Source: Gammaproteobacteria bacterium (GTDB taxonomy: Bacteria; Pseudomonadota; Gammaproteobacteria; SZUA-152). From it: 48,602 nt of DNA. The stretch spans positions 1 through 48,602 of the forward strand of contig DROS01000042.1 in the NCBI GenBank assembly GCA_011321815.1, written 5' to 3'. Under the pieces are notes generated by a model. It was not told the DNA's origin, ran no database searches, and saw only the letters and a list, made by a program, of their open reading frames with translations. Shown here piece after piece: positions 17,795 to 31,234 of the stretch (position 1 is its first letter; each line of letters begins with the position of its first letter). The position numbers and the translations under genes are program-made.

Positions 17795-18682
17795 GTGACG
17801 ACACGACAACAACAGGTAGCCTGTTTACAGGCAATGGGTATTCAGGTGTGGACATCACGGGAAGCACCACAGGAAGTGCCGCGTGATGTAGCGGGCCAGC
17901 GGGAGATGCCGGTTGAAGCCGTACAGGCAGATGCTGCGTCGCCGCAGGTTTTGCCGGACACGGCTTCGGTGTCCGGTATGCCCGGGCCGCCGCTGGTTGC
18001 TAGCGAAGCACAGGTCAGCGGGACACGGGTTGACGAAGAACCCCCGCTGCCCACAGACGAGTTCATTCCCAGCCTGGATATCTCGGAAATATCAACACAA
18101 CCTGCCCCGGTTGCTGATGTCAGCAGTCTGGACTGGCCGGAGCTGCAAGCAGCCGTAGCTTCATGTACGGCCTGTGAATTACACAAAACCCGCACACAAA
18201 CGGTGTTCGGTGTGGGAGACCATGCGGCGCAGTGGATGATTATCGGTGAGGCACCTGGGGCCGATGAGGACAAACAGGGCGAGCCTTTTGTGGGGCGTGC
18301 CGGTCAGTTGCTCAACAACATGCTCAAAGCGCTGGGCTTGCGGCGTGAGCAGGTATTCATTGCCAACATCCTGAAATGTCGTCCCCCCGGAAACCGTAAC
18401 CCGGCGCCAGAGGAGATTGTGCGGTGTGAAGCCTTTCTGCAACGTCAGGTGGCGCTGGTGAAGCCAAAAGTCATTCTCGCTGTGGGGGGTGTGGCGGCCC
18501 ACAACTTGTTGAAAGTGGATACAGCGGTGAGCAGGCTGCGCGGTCAGTTGCACCACTATGGCGAAACACCGCTGGTGGTGACTTACCACCCGGCCTATTT
18601 GTTGCGCAAACCCAGCGAAAAGGGCAAGAGCTGGGCGGATCTGAAATTTGCAGCTGCCGTGGTACGGGGTGAGCCGTCATGA
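17795..18682 (+). CDS. Family-4 uracil-DNA glycosylase
   Basis: Removes uracil from DNA. The 295-residue protein has a catalytic domain from about 115 on: GEAPGADED (151-159, the family-4 version of the water-activating loop), the [4Fe-4S] cysteines C124, C127, C195 and C211, and HPAYLLR (265-271, DNA contacts). The first 110 residues are longer than usual, Pro/Ser/Glu-rich and probably disordered, except for a short [12 protein letters not shown]-like start. Translation is taken from GTG 17795. The stop overlaps the rimI start as ATGA, so the two are co-translated. Confidence 0.92.
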   Translation: MTTRQQQVACLQAMGIQVWTSREAPQEVPRDVAGQREMPVEAVQADAASPQVLPDTASVSGMPGPPLVASEAQVSGTRVDEEPPLPTDEFIPSLDISEISTQPAPVADVSSLDWPELQAAVASCTACELHKTRTQTVFGVGDHAAQWMIIGEAPGADEDKQGEPFVGRAGQLLNNMLKALGLRREQVFIANILKCRPPGNRNPAPEEIVRCEAFLQRQVALVKPKVILAVGGVAAHNLLKVDTAVSRLRGQLHHYGETPLVVTYHPAYLLRKPSEKGKSWADLKFAAAVVRGEPS

Positions 18683-19149
18683 GTGCCGTGGTGCGCACGC
18701 CGGAGCTATGGATACGGCCAATGGTGGTGGATGATCTGGAACAGGTTATGCGCATTGAACTGGCCATGTATCCTTTCCCCTGGACCCGGCGCATTTTTGA
18801 AGACTGTCTGCGTATCGGATATCGCTGTCATGTGGGGGAAGTTGAAGGCAACTTCGCGGGTTATGGTGTGATGTCCACCGGAGCCGGTGAAGCGCATGTA
18901 CTGAATCTGTGTGTTGCTGGGGAATTCCAGCGGCGGGGTCTGGGACGTGAAATTTTAAGCCTGCTACTGGACGAGGCCGACAAGCTGGAAGTGCGCGATG
19001 TATTTCTGGAAGTGCGGCCGTCTAACGCGGGTGCAATCATGCTGTACGAGCAGATGGGGTTTAATCAGGTGGGGTTGCGCAAGAATTATTACCCCACAGT
19101 GGATGGGCGTGAAGACGCAATTATTTTTGCGGCCAGTCTGCGTTTGTAG
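18679..19149 (+). CDS. rimI: Ribosomal protein S18-alanine N-acetyltransferase
   Basis: A 156-residue GNAT acetyltransferase predicted to acetylate the N-terminal Ala of S18. The acetyl-CoA loop is QRRGLG, preceded by AHVLNLCVAGEF; FLEVRPSNAGAIMLYEQMGF is the typical C-terminal GNAT block, and the closing YYPTVDGREDAI matches RimI. The gene overlaps the glycosylase gene by four bases (ATGA). It is the last gene of the leuA-UDG-rimI run and meets the czc operon tail to tail. Confidence 0.93.
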   Translation: MSAVVRTPELWIRPMVVDDLEQVMRIELAMYPFPWTRRIFEDCLRIGYRCHVGEVEGNFAGYGVMSTGAGEAHVLNLCVAGEFQRRGLGREILSLLLDEADKLEVRDVFLEVRPSNAGAIMLYEQMGFNQVGLRKNYYPTVDGREDAIIFAASLRL

Positions 19150-19197
19150 TCTGAGAGGACGCTTGAAGTCCCTAACGACTTGTTTTCATAATGAAAG

Positions 19198-19226
19198 GCC
19201 GCCGCTGTGCAGCGGCACACGGCGGC
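19198..19226. terminator. Hairpin between convergent rimI and czcA-like genes
   Basis: GCCGCCG (19198-19204) mirrors CGGCGGC (19220-19226), with a further GTG/CAC pairing inside. It lies between two converging genes and probably acts on both, although no long T tract is present. Confidence 0.5.
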
Positions 19227-19256
19227 TGAACGCGATCTATATAGTTGCCGGGTTAA

Positions 19257-23629
<4,373 letters not shown>

Positions 23630-23637
23630 CAGGAGCC

Positions 23638-24939
23638 TCATGGTCTTGTTATCGGTTGCGCAATACGCACGCCGGTTAATCGTTCAATTTCAATAATGTT
23701 GCGTTGGGCGTTAACACTGGCCTCAATTAATGCGTTATGTGCATCCAGTAATTCAGCTTGAACACTGCGCCATTCCAGATAACTGTATCGCCCAAGGTTG
23801 TATGCGCGGCGGGTTTCGGTGAGTGCTTTCTCAAGCGGGGGAATAATGTCATTGCGCACGGCGTTGATCACGTGCATATCATGTTGCAGTTTTTCATAAA
23901 GGACAGAGAGGATCGTTTCAGCACGAATGCGTGTTGCCGTTTCGGCCAGGTGTGTTTCAGCCAGATTGGCCCGTGCTTCCGCAATGCGCCCCGGGTTACG
24001 GGTACGTTGACCAAAGGGAATGGAGATGCCGGCAATCAATGCCTGACTGTTGTTATTGCTGTCTTCCTGGGTATGACGCATTCCAGCATTGACACGCCAG
24101 CTTGGTTTGTCCCGGGCCAGCGCCAGTTGCAATTCCGCTTTTTTTAAACGTCGGTTTGACAGCAGCCGGATGAATTCCGGATTCTGTTGCAGTTGTGACT
24201 TGAGGGTTCCGAACGATGCCAGCTGGGGCAGGCTGGTGATGTCACCGGCAACACGTGAAAACGTCAGCTCGGTTTCCCCCCACTGGGCGGCTAACCGGCG
24301 GTTAGCGGATACCCGTTCGTGATCAATGTGTTCACGCTCCAGTTTTCTGCGAGCCAGTTCAGCCTGTGCTCTGAACAGCTCGGCTTCGGGTGCCTTGCCT
24401 GCCCTCACGCGCTTTTGTACCGCTGCAATGGTTGCTTTTGCAAGCTGCACGGTTTTATCCGCGTTCACCCTGCGCGCTTGGAATGCCAGACTGACAAGAT
24501 AGCGGCGTGCTGTTTCAGCCGCAGCGTCGAGCTGTTTGATGCCGGCCTCAACAGAGAACAGGGAGAGTCCTGCTCGTGCAGTGTCGACATAACGTTGGCG
24601 GAGTCCCCGCTCAAGTATCCAGCTGATACTGATGGTTGCCTGGGCGTTGTCAAAACCCTTGTGATTACCCGTGCCCAAGGCATCTTCCAACAGGACATTC
24701 AACTCGGGACTGGGCGCCAGCCCGGCTTGTTGTACTCTCCCGTCTTGCGCCTTGAGCCGGTAATCGAAAGCCCGTAAATCCGGGTTGCCTGTGATTGTTT
24801 TGGTTACGGCTTCCCGCAGACTGATTGTACGCTTGTCAGACTCCGGGTCAGATGTTGCGTTTGCACCTGCGCTGAAAAACACGAAACAGGATACAACGGT
24901 TACTGTTGCAATCACATGATGGTTTATTTGTCTTGGCAT
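23638..24939 (-). CDS. CzcC-type outer-membrane efflux channel
   Basis: A TolC-family outer-membrane protein of 433 residues, forming the exit duct of the metal efflux complex. A signal peptide covers about 1-28 (ending SAGANA). Two outer-membrane efflux repeats follow, with LREAVTKTITGNPDLRAFDY and long Ala/Glu/Arg-rich helices, and the second repeat ends LGRYSYLEWRSVQAELLDA. There are only 8 or fewer bases between this gene and the adaptor gene. The start is ATG 24939 with a weak ribosome site. The upstream gap to the His-rich gene is 186 bases. Confidence 0.9.
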   Translation of the reverse strand: MPRQINHHVIATVTVVSCFVFFSAGANATSDPESDKRTISLREAVTKTITGNPDLRAFDYRLKAQDGRVQQAGLAPSPELNVLLEDALGTGNHKGFDNAQATISISWILERGLRQRYVDTARAGLSLFSVEAGIKQLDAAAETARRYLVSLAFQARRVNADKTVQLAKATIAAVQKRVRAGKAPEAELFRAQAELARRKLEREHIDHERVSANRRLAAQWGETELTFSRVAGDITSLPQLASFGTLKSQLQQNPEFIRLLSNRRLKKAELQLALARDKPSWRVNAGMRHTQEDSNNNSQALIAGISIPFGQRTRNPGRIAEARANLAETHLAETATRIRAETILSVLYEKLQHDMHVINAVRNDIIPPLEKALTETRRAYNLGRYSYLEWRSVQAELLDAHNALIEASVNAQRNIIEIERLTGVRIAQPITRP

Positions 24940-25125
24940 AAAAAAGATATCCGCATTACACAGTGAAGGAATGAAGTCGAAGAAAATCGAAAAAAGCTGA
25001 CAGGGAAAGGTTTCTGAGAAAACCAGTCAATGGCGTGCCGCAAACCAAAAGGCGCGGCCAAACCCGTTGACTGGTCAACAAAAAAATTTGATGCTGAAAT
25101 TGTGACAGGAATTCCCAGAGCCGTT

Positions 25126-25551
25126 TCAGTGCTGTGGTGGCGCCCGTAATGGTGGGGAAAGAACGTAATACCCATGAATGACAAGTTTGCTTTCCCGGCG
25201 GCGTCGGGCAAGCTGTGGGCGCGCGGCAAATGTCACCAAGACAAAAAAGAAACTGAAGAGCGCGATGGCAAAAATGTTATTACTGATGTTTTTCAACACT
25301 CCCTCCAGGCTGACATCAATTTCGGATATCGCGCCACCGTGCTGATTGCCGTGGGATGTGTCATGAGCAAAATGGGCTTTGCTCAGGTGGCTGTGATTGT
25401 CCACCTCACCAATGGCATGGGTATGCTCATGATGCCCGTGGTCCAGATCATGAACGTGCAGTTTGACCTCCTGTACGCACAGCAGCGACAGAGAGAGGAG
25501 CGCACTCCACAATACCAACGTCCATTTGTTTGTCTGGCGAAAAAAATTCAT
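25126..25551 (-). CDS. His-rich membrane-associated protein at the head of the metal efflux operon
   Basis: A 141-residue protein of no family I can name firmly; it resembles in outline the small His-rich proteins that accompany czc operons. Residues 12-27 are hydrophobic (signal or anchor). Residues 32-75 hold a His/Asp cluster (HVHDLDHGHHEHTH, then HSHLSKAHFAHD and HGNQHGG), a likely site for Zn, Co or Ni. A second membrane segment lies at about 92-110, followed by RRRRESK. The metal-binding part is thus probably periplasmic between two helices. It is first in the operon and divergent from miaA, so it may sense or buffer the metal. Confidence 0.75.
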   Translation of the reverse strand: MNFFRQTNKWTLVLWSALLSLSLLCVQEVKLHVHDLDHGHHEHTHAIGEVDNHSHLSKAHFAHDTSHGNQHGGAISEIDVSLEGVLKNISNNIFAIALFSFFFVLVTFAARPQLARRRRESKLVIHGYYVLSPPLRAPPQH

Positions 25552-25638
25552 ATCCGGCGCAGTCTATACAACTAAACAAGCCCAAAGCAACCAGCCACAC
25601 ATTTCGTCGCAGTCCCAAGACGCAGTAGAATACCGCCC

Positions 25639-26589
25639 ATGTCTGATACACTCCCCCCCGCCATCTTTCTTATGGGTCCCACCGCTACAGGAAAGACAGA
25701 TTTAGCCATTGCGCTTTGCAAAGAGCTGCCCTGCGATATTATCAGCGTGGATTCGGTGATGGTTTATCGGGGCATGGACATCGGCTCGGCCAAGCCCGAT
25801 ATGGCGACCCTGGCCGCCGCCCCCCATCGGCTCATTGACATCTGCGACCCTGCGGAGCCTTTTTCCGCCGCGCAATTCCGTCAGCGCGCCATGGCCGACA
25901 TCAACGAAATTCTGGCCCGTGGCCGTATCCCGTTATTGGTGGGTGGCACCATGTTGTATTTTCGTGCGCTGGAGCAAGGGCTGTCGGCCTTGCCGTCGTC
26001 TGATCCTGCTGTGCGGACACGCCTGGAGACTGAGCTGGGTGAACAGGGTCTGGCCCATTTGCACACCCGTCTGGTGCGCGTGGACCCCGAAGCTGCGGCA
26101 CGTATTCACGTCAATGACCCGCAACGCACCTTGCGCGCACTGGAGGTGTTTGAGCTGAGCGGCCAACCCATGAGCACTTTTTTACAACAGGACATTGATA
26201 ACCATTTGCCTTGCCGTCCGATAAAAGTCGTATTGACCCCGGCGGATCGCGCTGCACTGCATCGCCGCATTGAGCGACGCTTTCAGATTATGCTGGAGCA
26301 GGGTTTTATGGCAGAGGTGGAGGCCTTGCACCAGCGTGGTAATTTGCACGCAGACCTACCCTCGATGCGCGCAGTGGGTTACCGTCAGGCGTGGGCGCAC
26401 CTCGATGGTCAATGGGATTATGAGACCATGGTGGAAAAAGGCATCATTGCCACCCGTCAATTTGCCAAACGCCAGCTCACCTGGTTGAAACACGAGCCAG
26501 AAGACGTGATGTTCCGCCTCAGCTTTGAAGAAAAACCAAAGCAAATTCTGGCTCAGGTCTTGAAATATCTTGCCGCTAGTGCCATATGA
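25639..26589 (+). CDS. miaA: tRNA dimethylallyltransferase
   Basis: Transfers an isopentenyl group to A37 of tRNAs reading UNN codons, in the cytoplasm. The 316-residue protein has the P-loop [12 protein letters not shown] near the N terminus, then [19 protein letters not shown] (substrate-binding switch), [12 protein letters not shown] and, near the C terminus, [12 protein letters not shown]. Length is normal. It stands just ahead of hfq, as in many gammaproteobacteria, with a 261-base gap that probably holds an hfq promoter. Confidence 0.96.
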   Translation: MSDTLPPAIFLMGPTATGKTDLAIALCKELPCDIISVDSVMVYRGMDIGSAKPDMATLAAAPHRLIDICDPAEPFSAAQFRQRAMADINEILARGRIPLLVGGTMLYFRALEQGLSALPSSDPAVRTRLETELGEQGLAHLHTRLVRVDPEAAARIHVNDPQRTLRALEVFELSGQPMSTFLQQDIDNHLPCRPIKVVLTPADRAALHRRIERRFQIMLEQGFMAEVEALHQRGNLHADLPSMRAVGYRQAWAHLDGQWDYETMVEKGIIATRQFAKRQLTWLKHEPEDVMFRLSFEEKPKQILAQVLKYLAASAI

Positions 26590-26850
26590 GAGACACAGGG
26601 GCGGGCGTTGCCGGATTCAGGCACCTTCCGTGATTGTGTGAAAGCTGGCTAGCGCATATTTGTTAGTGGTTTTTACGGCCGAGTGGTTGGGTTTTCCCTG
26701 CGTTGTCCGAGGAAGCTGGTGCGTTTTATAGTACAACCTGGATCATGCCCACACGATTACTTGCGGGGTCCAGGTACAACAAACAGCAAACAATCAAGAC
26801 GCGCTGAATTCCAATAACTCTAATAAGGATACATAAAAAGGAGAAACACC

Positions 26851-27102
26851 ATGTCAAAGGGGCAATCATTACAAGACCCTTTCCTGAATGCGCTACGTAA
26901 GGAACGTGTTCCAGTCTCAATTTTTCTGGTTAATGGTATTAAATTACAAGGACAAATTGATTCGTTTGACCAGTTTGTCGTATTGCTGAAAAACAGTGTC
27001 AATCAGATGGTTTACAAGCATGCTATTTCCACCGTTGTGCCTGCGCGCAACGTGAAATTACCGGTAGCAGCTGAAGGTGGTCAAGATTCCCATAATTCCT
27101 GA
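26851..27102 (+). CDS. hfq: RNA chaperone Hfq
   Basis: A hexameric Sm-like protein that anneals sRNAs to mRNAs. The 83-residue product has the Sm1 motif ([20 protein letters not shown]), [18 protein letters not shown], and the Sm2 motif [10 protein letters not shown]. The C-terminal tail is short (about 15 residues) compared with the 102-residue E. coli protein. A strong AAGGAGA ribosome site precedes the ATG. hflX follows after 32 bases. Confidence 0.97.
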   Translation: MSKGQSLQDPFLNALRKERVPVSIFLVNGIKLQGQIDSFDQFVVLLKNSVNQMVYKHAISTVVPARNVKLPVAAEGGQDSHNS

Positions 27103-27134
27103 AATCTCCATCATTATTTTGGGGAGGGACGTGT

Positions 27135-28523
27135 TTGTTTGAGCGTCCCGGTACCCTGGAAGATGCATCCGGCCAGCGTGCCCCCTCAAGCGAGCGTGCC
27201 ATTCTGGTACATGTGGATTTTTTTTCGCGTAGTGTCGCGCCTTCCCAGGCAATGTCTGTTTCAAACGGTGTTTCTTCATCAGCCACCGCTTTGCGTGCGG
27301 ATGATGAAGCGCTGGCCGAATTTCGTGAACTGGCCATTTCGGCGGGGGCAGCGCCTGTAGCGGTGGTATCCGGTACGCGGCGCAAACCCGACCCAAAATA
27401 CTTTATCGGCACCGGCAAGGCTGAGGAAGTGCTGGCACTCATTGCGCATGAGCAGGCAGACCTGGTGCTGGTGGATGCGCCATTGGCGCCCTCACAGGAA
27501 CGCAACCTGGAACGTCTGCTCAAGTGCCGGGTGCTGGATCGCACCGGACTGATTCTGGATATTTTTGCCCAGCGCGCCACTTCCCACGAAGGGCGATTAC
27601 AGGTGGAACTGGCTCAGCTGCGGCATCTGTCGACACGGCTGGTGCGGGGCTGGACGCATCTGGAGCGCCAAAAAGGTGGTATCGGTCTGCGTGGGCCGGG
27701 TGAAACCCAGCTGGAAACAGACCGACGCCTGCTGGCAGCACGCATCAAGCAACTCAACAAGCGTTTGGACAAGGTGCAAAACCAGCGCGAGCAGAGTCGC
27801 CGTTCCCGCCGCAAGGCAGAGGTGCCCACGGTCTCCCTGGTGGGTTACACCAATGCGGGAAAATCCACCCTGTTTAACCGGCTGACAGAATCCGGGGTGT
27901 ATGCGGCTGATCAATTATTCGCCACGCTGGACCCCACTCTGCGGCGTCTGGCGCTACCGGATACCGGTGCGGTCATCCTCGCCGATACTGTGGGGTTTAT
28001 CCGGAATTTGCCGCATGATCTGGTGGCGGCCTTCCGCTCGACACTGGAAGAAACCCGGCAGGCAGATTTATTGCTGCATGTGGTTGATGCAGGTAACGAA
28101 AATTATTCACAACAGATTGAGCAGGTGAATGCCGTACTGAAAGAGATTGGTGCAGACAAGGTGCCGCAGATCGAAGTGTTCAACAAAGTGGATCTGCTGA
28201 CCGATTGTCCTGCCCGGCTGGATCGTGACGAAAAGGGTTTGGTGTATCGCGCCTGGTGTTCCGCACAGACTGGTGAAGGCATGGAATTGCTGCAATCGGC
28301 ATTGGACCAACGTTTCAGCGCCGATCAGTTACACGAGTGGATTCGGGTGCCAGCGGCCAATGGCCGGCTGCGCGCCAGACTGTTTGACCTTGGCAAGGTG
28401 CTCAGAGAGCAGGTGGAGGAAAATGGTGACCTGTTGCTGGAAGTTGAGTTGGCGCGACGGGATTTTGAAAATTTGCAAAAGACGGAAGGAGTGCGGGCCG
28501 CAGGTGACCGTTCAGTTTCCTGA
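27135..28523 (+). CDS. hflX: Ribosome-associated GTPase HflX
   Basis: A GTPase that splits stalled 70S ribosomes, known as a heat-shock rescue factor in E. coli. The 462-residue protein has the HflX N-terminal domain (VVSGTRRKPDPKYFIGTGKA), a Gly-rich linker (RGPGETQLETDRR), a coiled part and a G domain with GYTNAGKSTLFN, DTVGFIRNLP and NKVD. Translation should begin at TTG 27135: GGGAGG lies about eight bases upstream, and the first residues (FERPGT then ILVHVDF) align with known HflX starts. A TTG start may keep expression low. It lies in the hfq-hflX-hflKC block. Confidence 0.95.
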   Translation: MFERPGTLEDASGQRAPSSERAILVHVDFFSRSVAPSQAMSVSNGVSSSATALRADDEALAEFRELAISAGAAPVAVVSGTRRKPDPKYFIGTGKAEEVLALIAHEQADLVLVDAPLAPSQERNLERLLKCRVLDRTGLILDIFAQRATSHEGRLQVELAQLRHLSTRLVRGWTHLERQKGGIGLRGPGETQLETDRRLLAARIKQLNKRLDKVQNQREQSRRSRRKAEVPTVSLVGYTNAGKSTLFNRLTESGVYAADQLFATLDPTLRRLALPDTGAVILADTVGFIRNLPHDLVAAFRSTLEETRQADLLLHVVDAGNENYSQQIEQVNAVLKEIGADKVPQIEVFNKVDLLTDCPARLDRDEKGLVYRAWCSAQTGEGMELLQSALDQRFSADQLHEWIRVPAANGRLRARLFDLGKVLREQVEENGDLLLEVELARRDFENLQKTEGVRAAGDRSVS

Positions 28524-28782
28524 ATTCAGGAACGGGTGAAGCATAAATGGTTGCAGCTGGGTACCGAAACCCCCTAGAATCCACATCTTGTGTCAGCGGA
28601 AAGCTGGCGACTCATTCATGTTAGGTGCATGCTGCCTGTTACCAATGCCTGTCAAAGTAAAGGTGTGGGGAGCGCATGTGCCAGAACACGGTATTTTGCT
28701 GGCACTGGCCAGATGCGATGATTTTTTGTAGTGGTTTTTGCAACAGTTTTTATAAAACAGTTTTTAAACGTGGAGCGTAATA

Positions 28783-29994
28783 ATGGCCTGGAATGAACCT
28801 GGCGGTTCAGGGAACAAAGATCCCTGGGGTGGACGTAAAAATAATGAACAGGGTCCGCCCGATCTCGATGAGGTGGTGAAAAAACTTCAGGACAAGTTTG
28901 GTTCGCTATTTGGTGGCGGCAAGCGCGGTGGTGGTTCTTCTGGCTCCGGCAGAGCAGGTTCTGTCGGTTTTGGTTTGATTGCGATAATCGCGATTACTGT
29001 ATGGGCCGTATCCGGCGTATACATCGTCGAGGAAGGTACCCGTGGCGTGGTGCTGCAATTTGGCAAATACAATAAAACCACCCAGCCAGGGCCGCACTGG
29101 TATCCGCGAGGCATTCAGACCGTGGAAACGGTGGATATTGCCAACATCCGAGGCATCAGCATCGGCTTCCGCGCCGGCGGTGGGGGCGGGAATCGCCAGA
29201 CCGGCAGCAGCGTGGGGCGTGAATCGTTAATGCTGACCCAGGACGAGAACATCGTCGATGTCAAACTGGCCGTGCAATACAAAGTGAAAAGCGCCAGTGA
29301 TTATCTGTTCAACGTCAAAGAGCCGGAGACCACGTTGCGCCAGGTTATCGAAAGCGCGATACGTGAAACGATTGGCAAAAGCGATATGGATTATATTCTC
29401 AAAGAAGGCCGTGCGGACGTAACGGAACAGACGCGCAAACAGGTACAGGCAATCCTGGACCGTTATAAAACAGGGCTGCAAGTCACCACCGTTAATCTGC
29501 AAGACGCACAGCCTCCCGAGCAGGTGCAGGATGCCTTTGCCGATGCCGTCAAAGCACAGGGTGATCAGGCGCGTGTAATCAATGAAGCCGAAGCCTATTC
29601 CAACGACATCATTCCTCGTGCCCGGGGTAAGGCTGCACGTCAATTGGCCGAGGCCAGTGCGTACAAGGAACAGGTGATTGCCGAAGCCACGGGTGAGGCG
29701 TCGCGCTTTACGCAAGTGTTAAAGGAATACAAAAAAGCCCCCGAAGTGACACGCAAGCGTCTGTATCTTGAGTCGGTGGAATCAGTGCTGAGCAACAGCA
29801 GTAAAGTACTGGTGGATACCAAAGGCAGTGGCAACCTGTTGTACCTGCCACTGGATAAAATGATGTCGGGCGGCAGCAGCTCGGGTGACGCATCCAGTGT
29901 GCGCCGTATCCTCCAGGGTGGCGATTCATCAACCGTACGACAAAATGTGGAACAACGATTGCGCGACAATGTTCGTGGTAGGGGAGTACGCTAA
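28783..29994 (+). CDS. hflK: FtsH-regulating membrane protease modulator HflK
   Basis: One half of the HflKC complex, which encloses the FtsH protease in the inner membrane. The 403-residue product has the Gly-rich start MAWNEPGGSGNKDPWG with PPDLDEVVKK, one membrane helix at about 63-83, an SPFH/band-7 domain (YIVEEGTRGVVLQFGKY onwards) and long Ala/Glu-rich helices. The stop codon shares one base with the hflC ATG. Confidence 0.95.
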   Translation: MAWNEPGGSGNKDPWGGRKNNEQGPPDLDEVVKKLQDKFGSLFGGGKRGGGSSGSGRAGSVGFGLIAIIAITVWAVSGVYIVEEGTRGVVLQFGKYNKTTQPGPHWYPRGIQTVETVDIANIRGISIGFRAGGGGGNRQTGSSVGRESLMLTQDENIVDVKLAVQYKVKSASDYLFNVKEPETTLRQVIESAIRETIGKSDMDYILKEGRADVTEQTRKQVQAILDRYKTGLQVTTVNLQDAQPPEQVQDAFADAVKAQGDQARVINEAEAYSNDIIPRARGKAARQLAEASAYKEQVIAEATGEASRFTQVLKEYKKAPEVTRKRLYLESVESVLSNSSKVLVDTKGSGNLLYLPLDKMMSGGSSSGDASSVRRILQGGDSSTVRQNVEQRLRDNVRGRGVR

Positions 29995-30848
29995 TGGGAC
30001 AGGCTAAAGGATTTGTCAGCATCCTCCTGCTGATTGCTGTGGTGATTGCAGCATTTTCGATTTTCACCGTAAACGAACGGGAAAAGGCTATTCTGTTCCG
30101 TTTGGGTGAAATTGTTAAAACAGATTTTACACCAGGGTTGTATTGGAAAACCCCTTTCGTGAATAACGTACGCAAGTTTGATTCGCGCATCCAGACGCTG
30201 GATGCAGAACCTGAACGTTATCTCACCGGCGAGAAGAAAAACCTCATCGTGGATTCGTTTGTGAAATGGCGCATCAAAGATGTCGCCAACTACTTCACCG
30301 CTACCGGTGGTGACGCAGTACGGGCCAACCTGCGTTTGTCGCAAATTATCAAGGATGGTCTGCGTGGTGAGTTTGCCAAACGCACCATCAAAGAAGCTGT
30401 GTCGGGTGAGCGTCAGCAAATCATGACCTTGATCACCAAACAGGCCAATGCAGAAGCAGAGGCTTTTGGTATCGAGATCGTCGATGTGCGTATCAAACGT
30501 ATTGATTTCCCCTCGGAGATCAGTGATTCCGTGTATCGTCGCATGCGTGCGGAACGTGAACGTGTGGCCAAAGACCTGCGGTCACGTGGTGCGGAATCGG
30601 CAGAAAAGATTCGTGCCGAGGCAGATCGTCAGCGCACTGTGATTATCGCCGATGCGTTTCGTGATGCAGAGATTTTACGCGGTGAGGGTGATGCCGCTGC
30701 CACGGAAATTTACGCCAAAGCCTATGGCAAGGACGTAGAGTTTTATTCCCTGTATCGCAGCCTGAATGCCTACAAAACAACGTTTTCCAGTAAGAGTGAT
30801 ATTCTGGTGATTGAGCCGGACTCGGAGTTCTTTAAATACTTTAAATAG
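29994..30848 (+). CDS. hflC: FtsH-regulating membrane protease modulator HflC
   Basis: The partner of HflK, 284 residues. It has an N-terminal membrane helix (about 8-26), an SPFH domain (FTVNEREKAILFRLGEI), the helical stalk with MRAERERVAKDLRSRGAESA, and a C-terminal end FYSLYRSLNAYKTTF typical of HflC. It overlaps hflK by one base, so the two are made in step. Confidence 0.95.
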   Translation: MGQAKGFVSILLLIAVVIAAFSIFTVNEREKAILFRLGEIVKTDFTPGLYWKTPFVNNVRKFDSRIQTLDAEPERYLTGEKKNLIVDSFVKWRIKDVANYFTATGGDAVRANLRLSQIIKDGLRGEFAKRTIKEAVSGERQQIMTLITKQANAEAEAFGIEIVDVRIKRIDFPSEISDSVYRRMRAERERVAKDLRSRGAESAEKIRAEADRQRTVIIADAFRDAEILRGEGDAAATEIYAKAYGKDVEFYSLYRSLNAYKTTFSSKSDILVIEPDSEFFKYFK

Positions 30849-30854
30849 AACCTG

Positions 30855-30903
30855 AATCCTGCAAGCGGACTCACTCAGCGCAAGCACGATCACTTGCAGG
30901 ATT
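30855..30903 (+). terminator. Stem-loop after hflC
   Basis: AATCCTGCAAG (30855-30865) is a perfect 11-base inverted repeat of CTTGCAGGATT (30893-30903), with a 27-base loop. It starts six bases after the hflC stop. It has no strong T tract, so it may be an mRNA-stabilising hairpin rather than a terminator. Confidence 0.5.
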
Positions 30904-30979
30904 TGGGCAGAACTGAATTCGGTATGCGTTTTTACTTCAGCCAGTGCTGAACTGAAGACGTGATTTTTTGGTTTAATGG

Positions 30980-31177
30980 ATGTATGAAATGTGGGATGAA
31001 CTGCTAAGCGCCCTGGCGCTGGTGTTGGTGATAGAGGGTTTGTTCCCGTTTATCAGTCCCGCCGGGTTTCGCAAAAAAATACTTGCGATGCTGGAAATGG
31101 ATGATCGCCAGATACGCATTGCCAGTTTTGCCAGCATGGCAATCGGACTGGTGTTGTTGTATCTGGTTCGCCAGTAA
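30980..31177 (+). CDS. yjeT: DUF2065 (YjeT) small membrane protein
   Basis: A 65-residue inner-membrane protein with two hydrophobic segments (about 6-27 and 47-63) and the family pattern ALVLVIEGLFPFISP then FRKKI. Function is unknown, but the gene is a regular member of the hflC-hisZ-purA neighbourhood in gammaproteobacteria. The ATG at 30980 is used; another in-frame ATG lies three codons on. Confidence 0.88.
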   Translation: MYEMWDELLSALALVLVIEGLFPFISPAGFRKKILAMLEMDDRQIRIASFASMAIGLVLLYLVRQ

Positions 31178-31234
31178 GTTGTGACATAATAAATAAAAAT
31201 CTACGAGCCAGCTTTAAAAATACAGTGCGTCATC

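Noticed and set aside
24924-25229. 101-codon minus-strand frame between czcC and the His-rich gene
   Set aside because: It overlaps both genes, lacks a ribosome site and has no recognisable domain.
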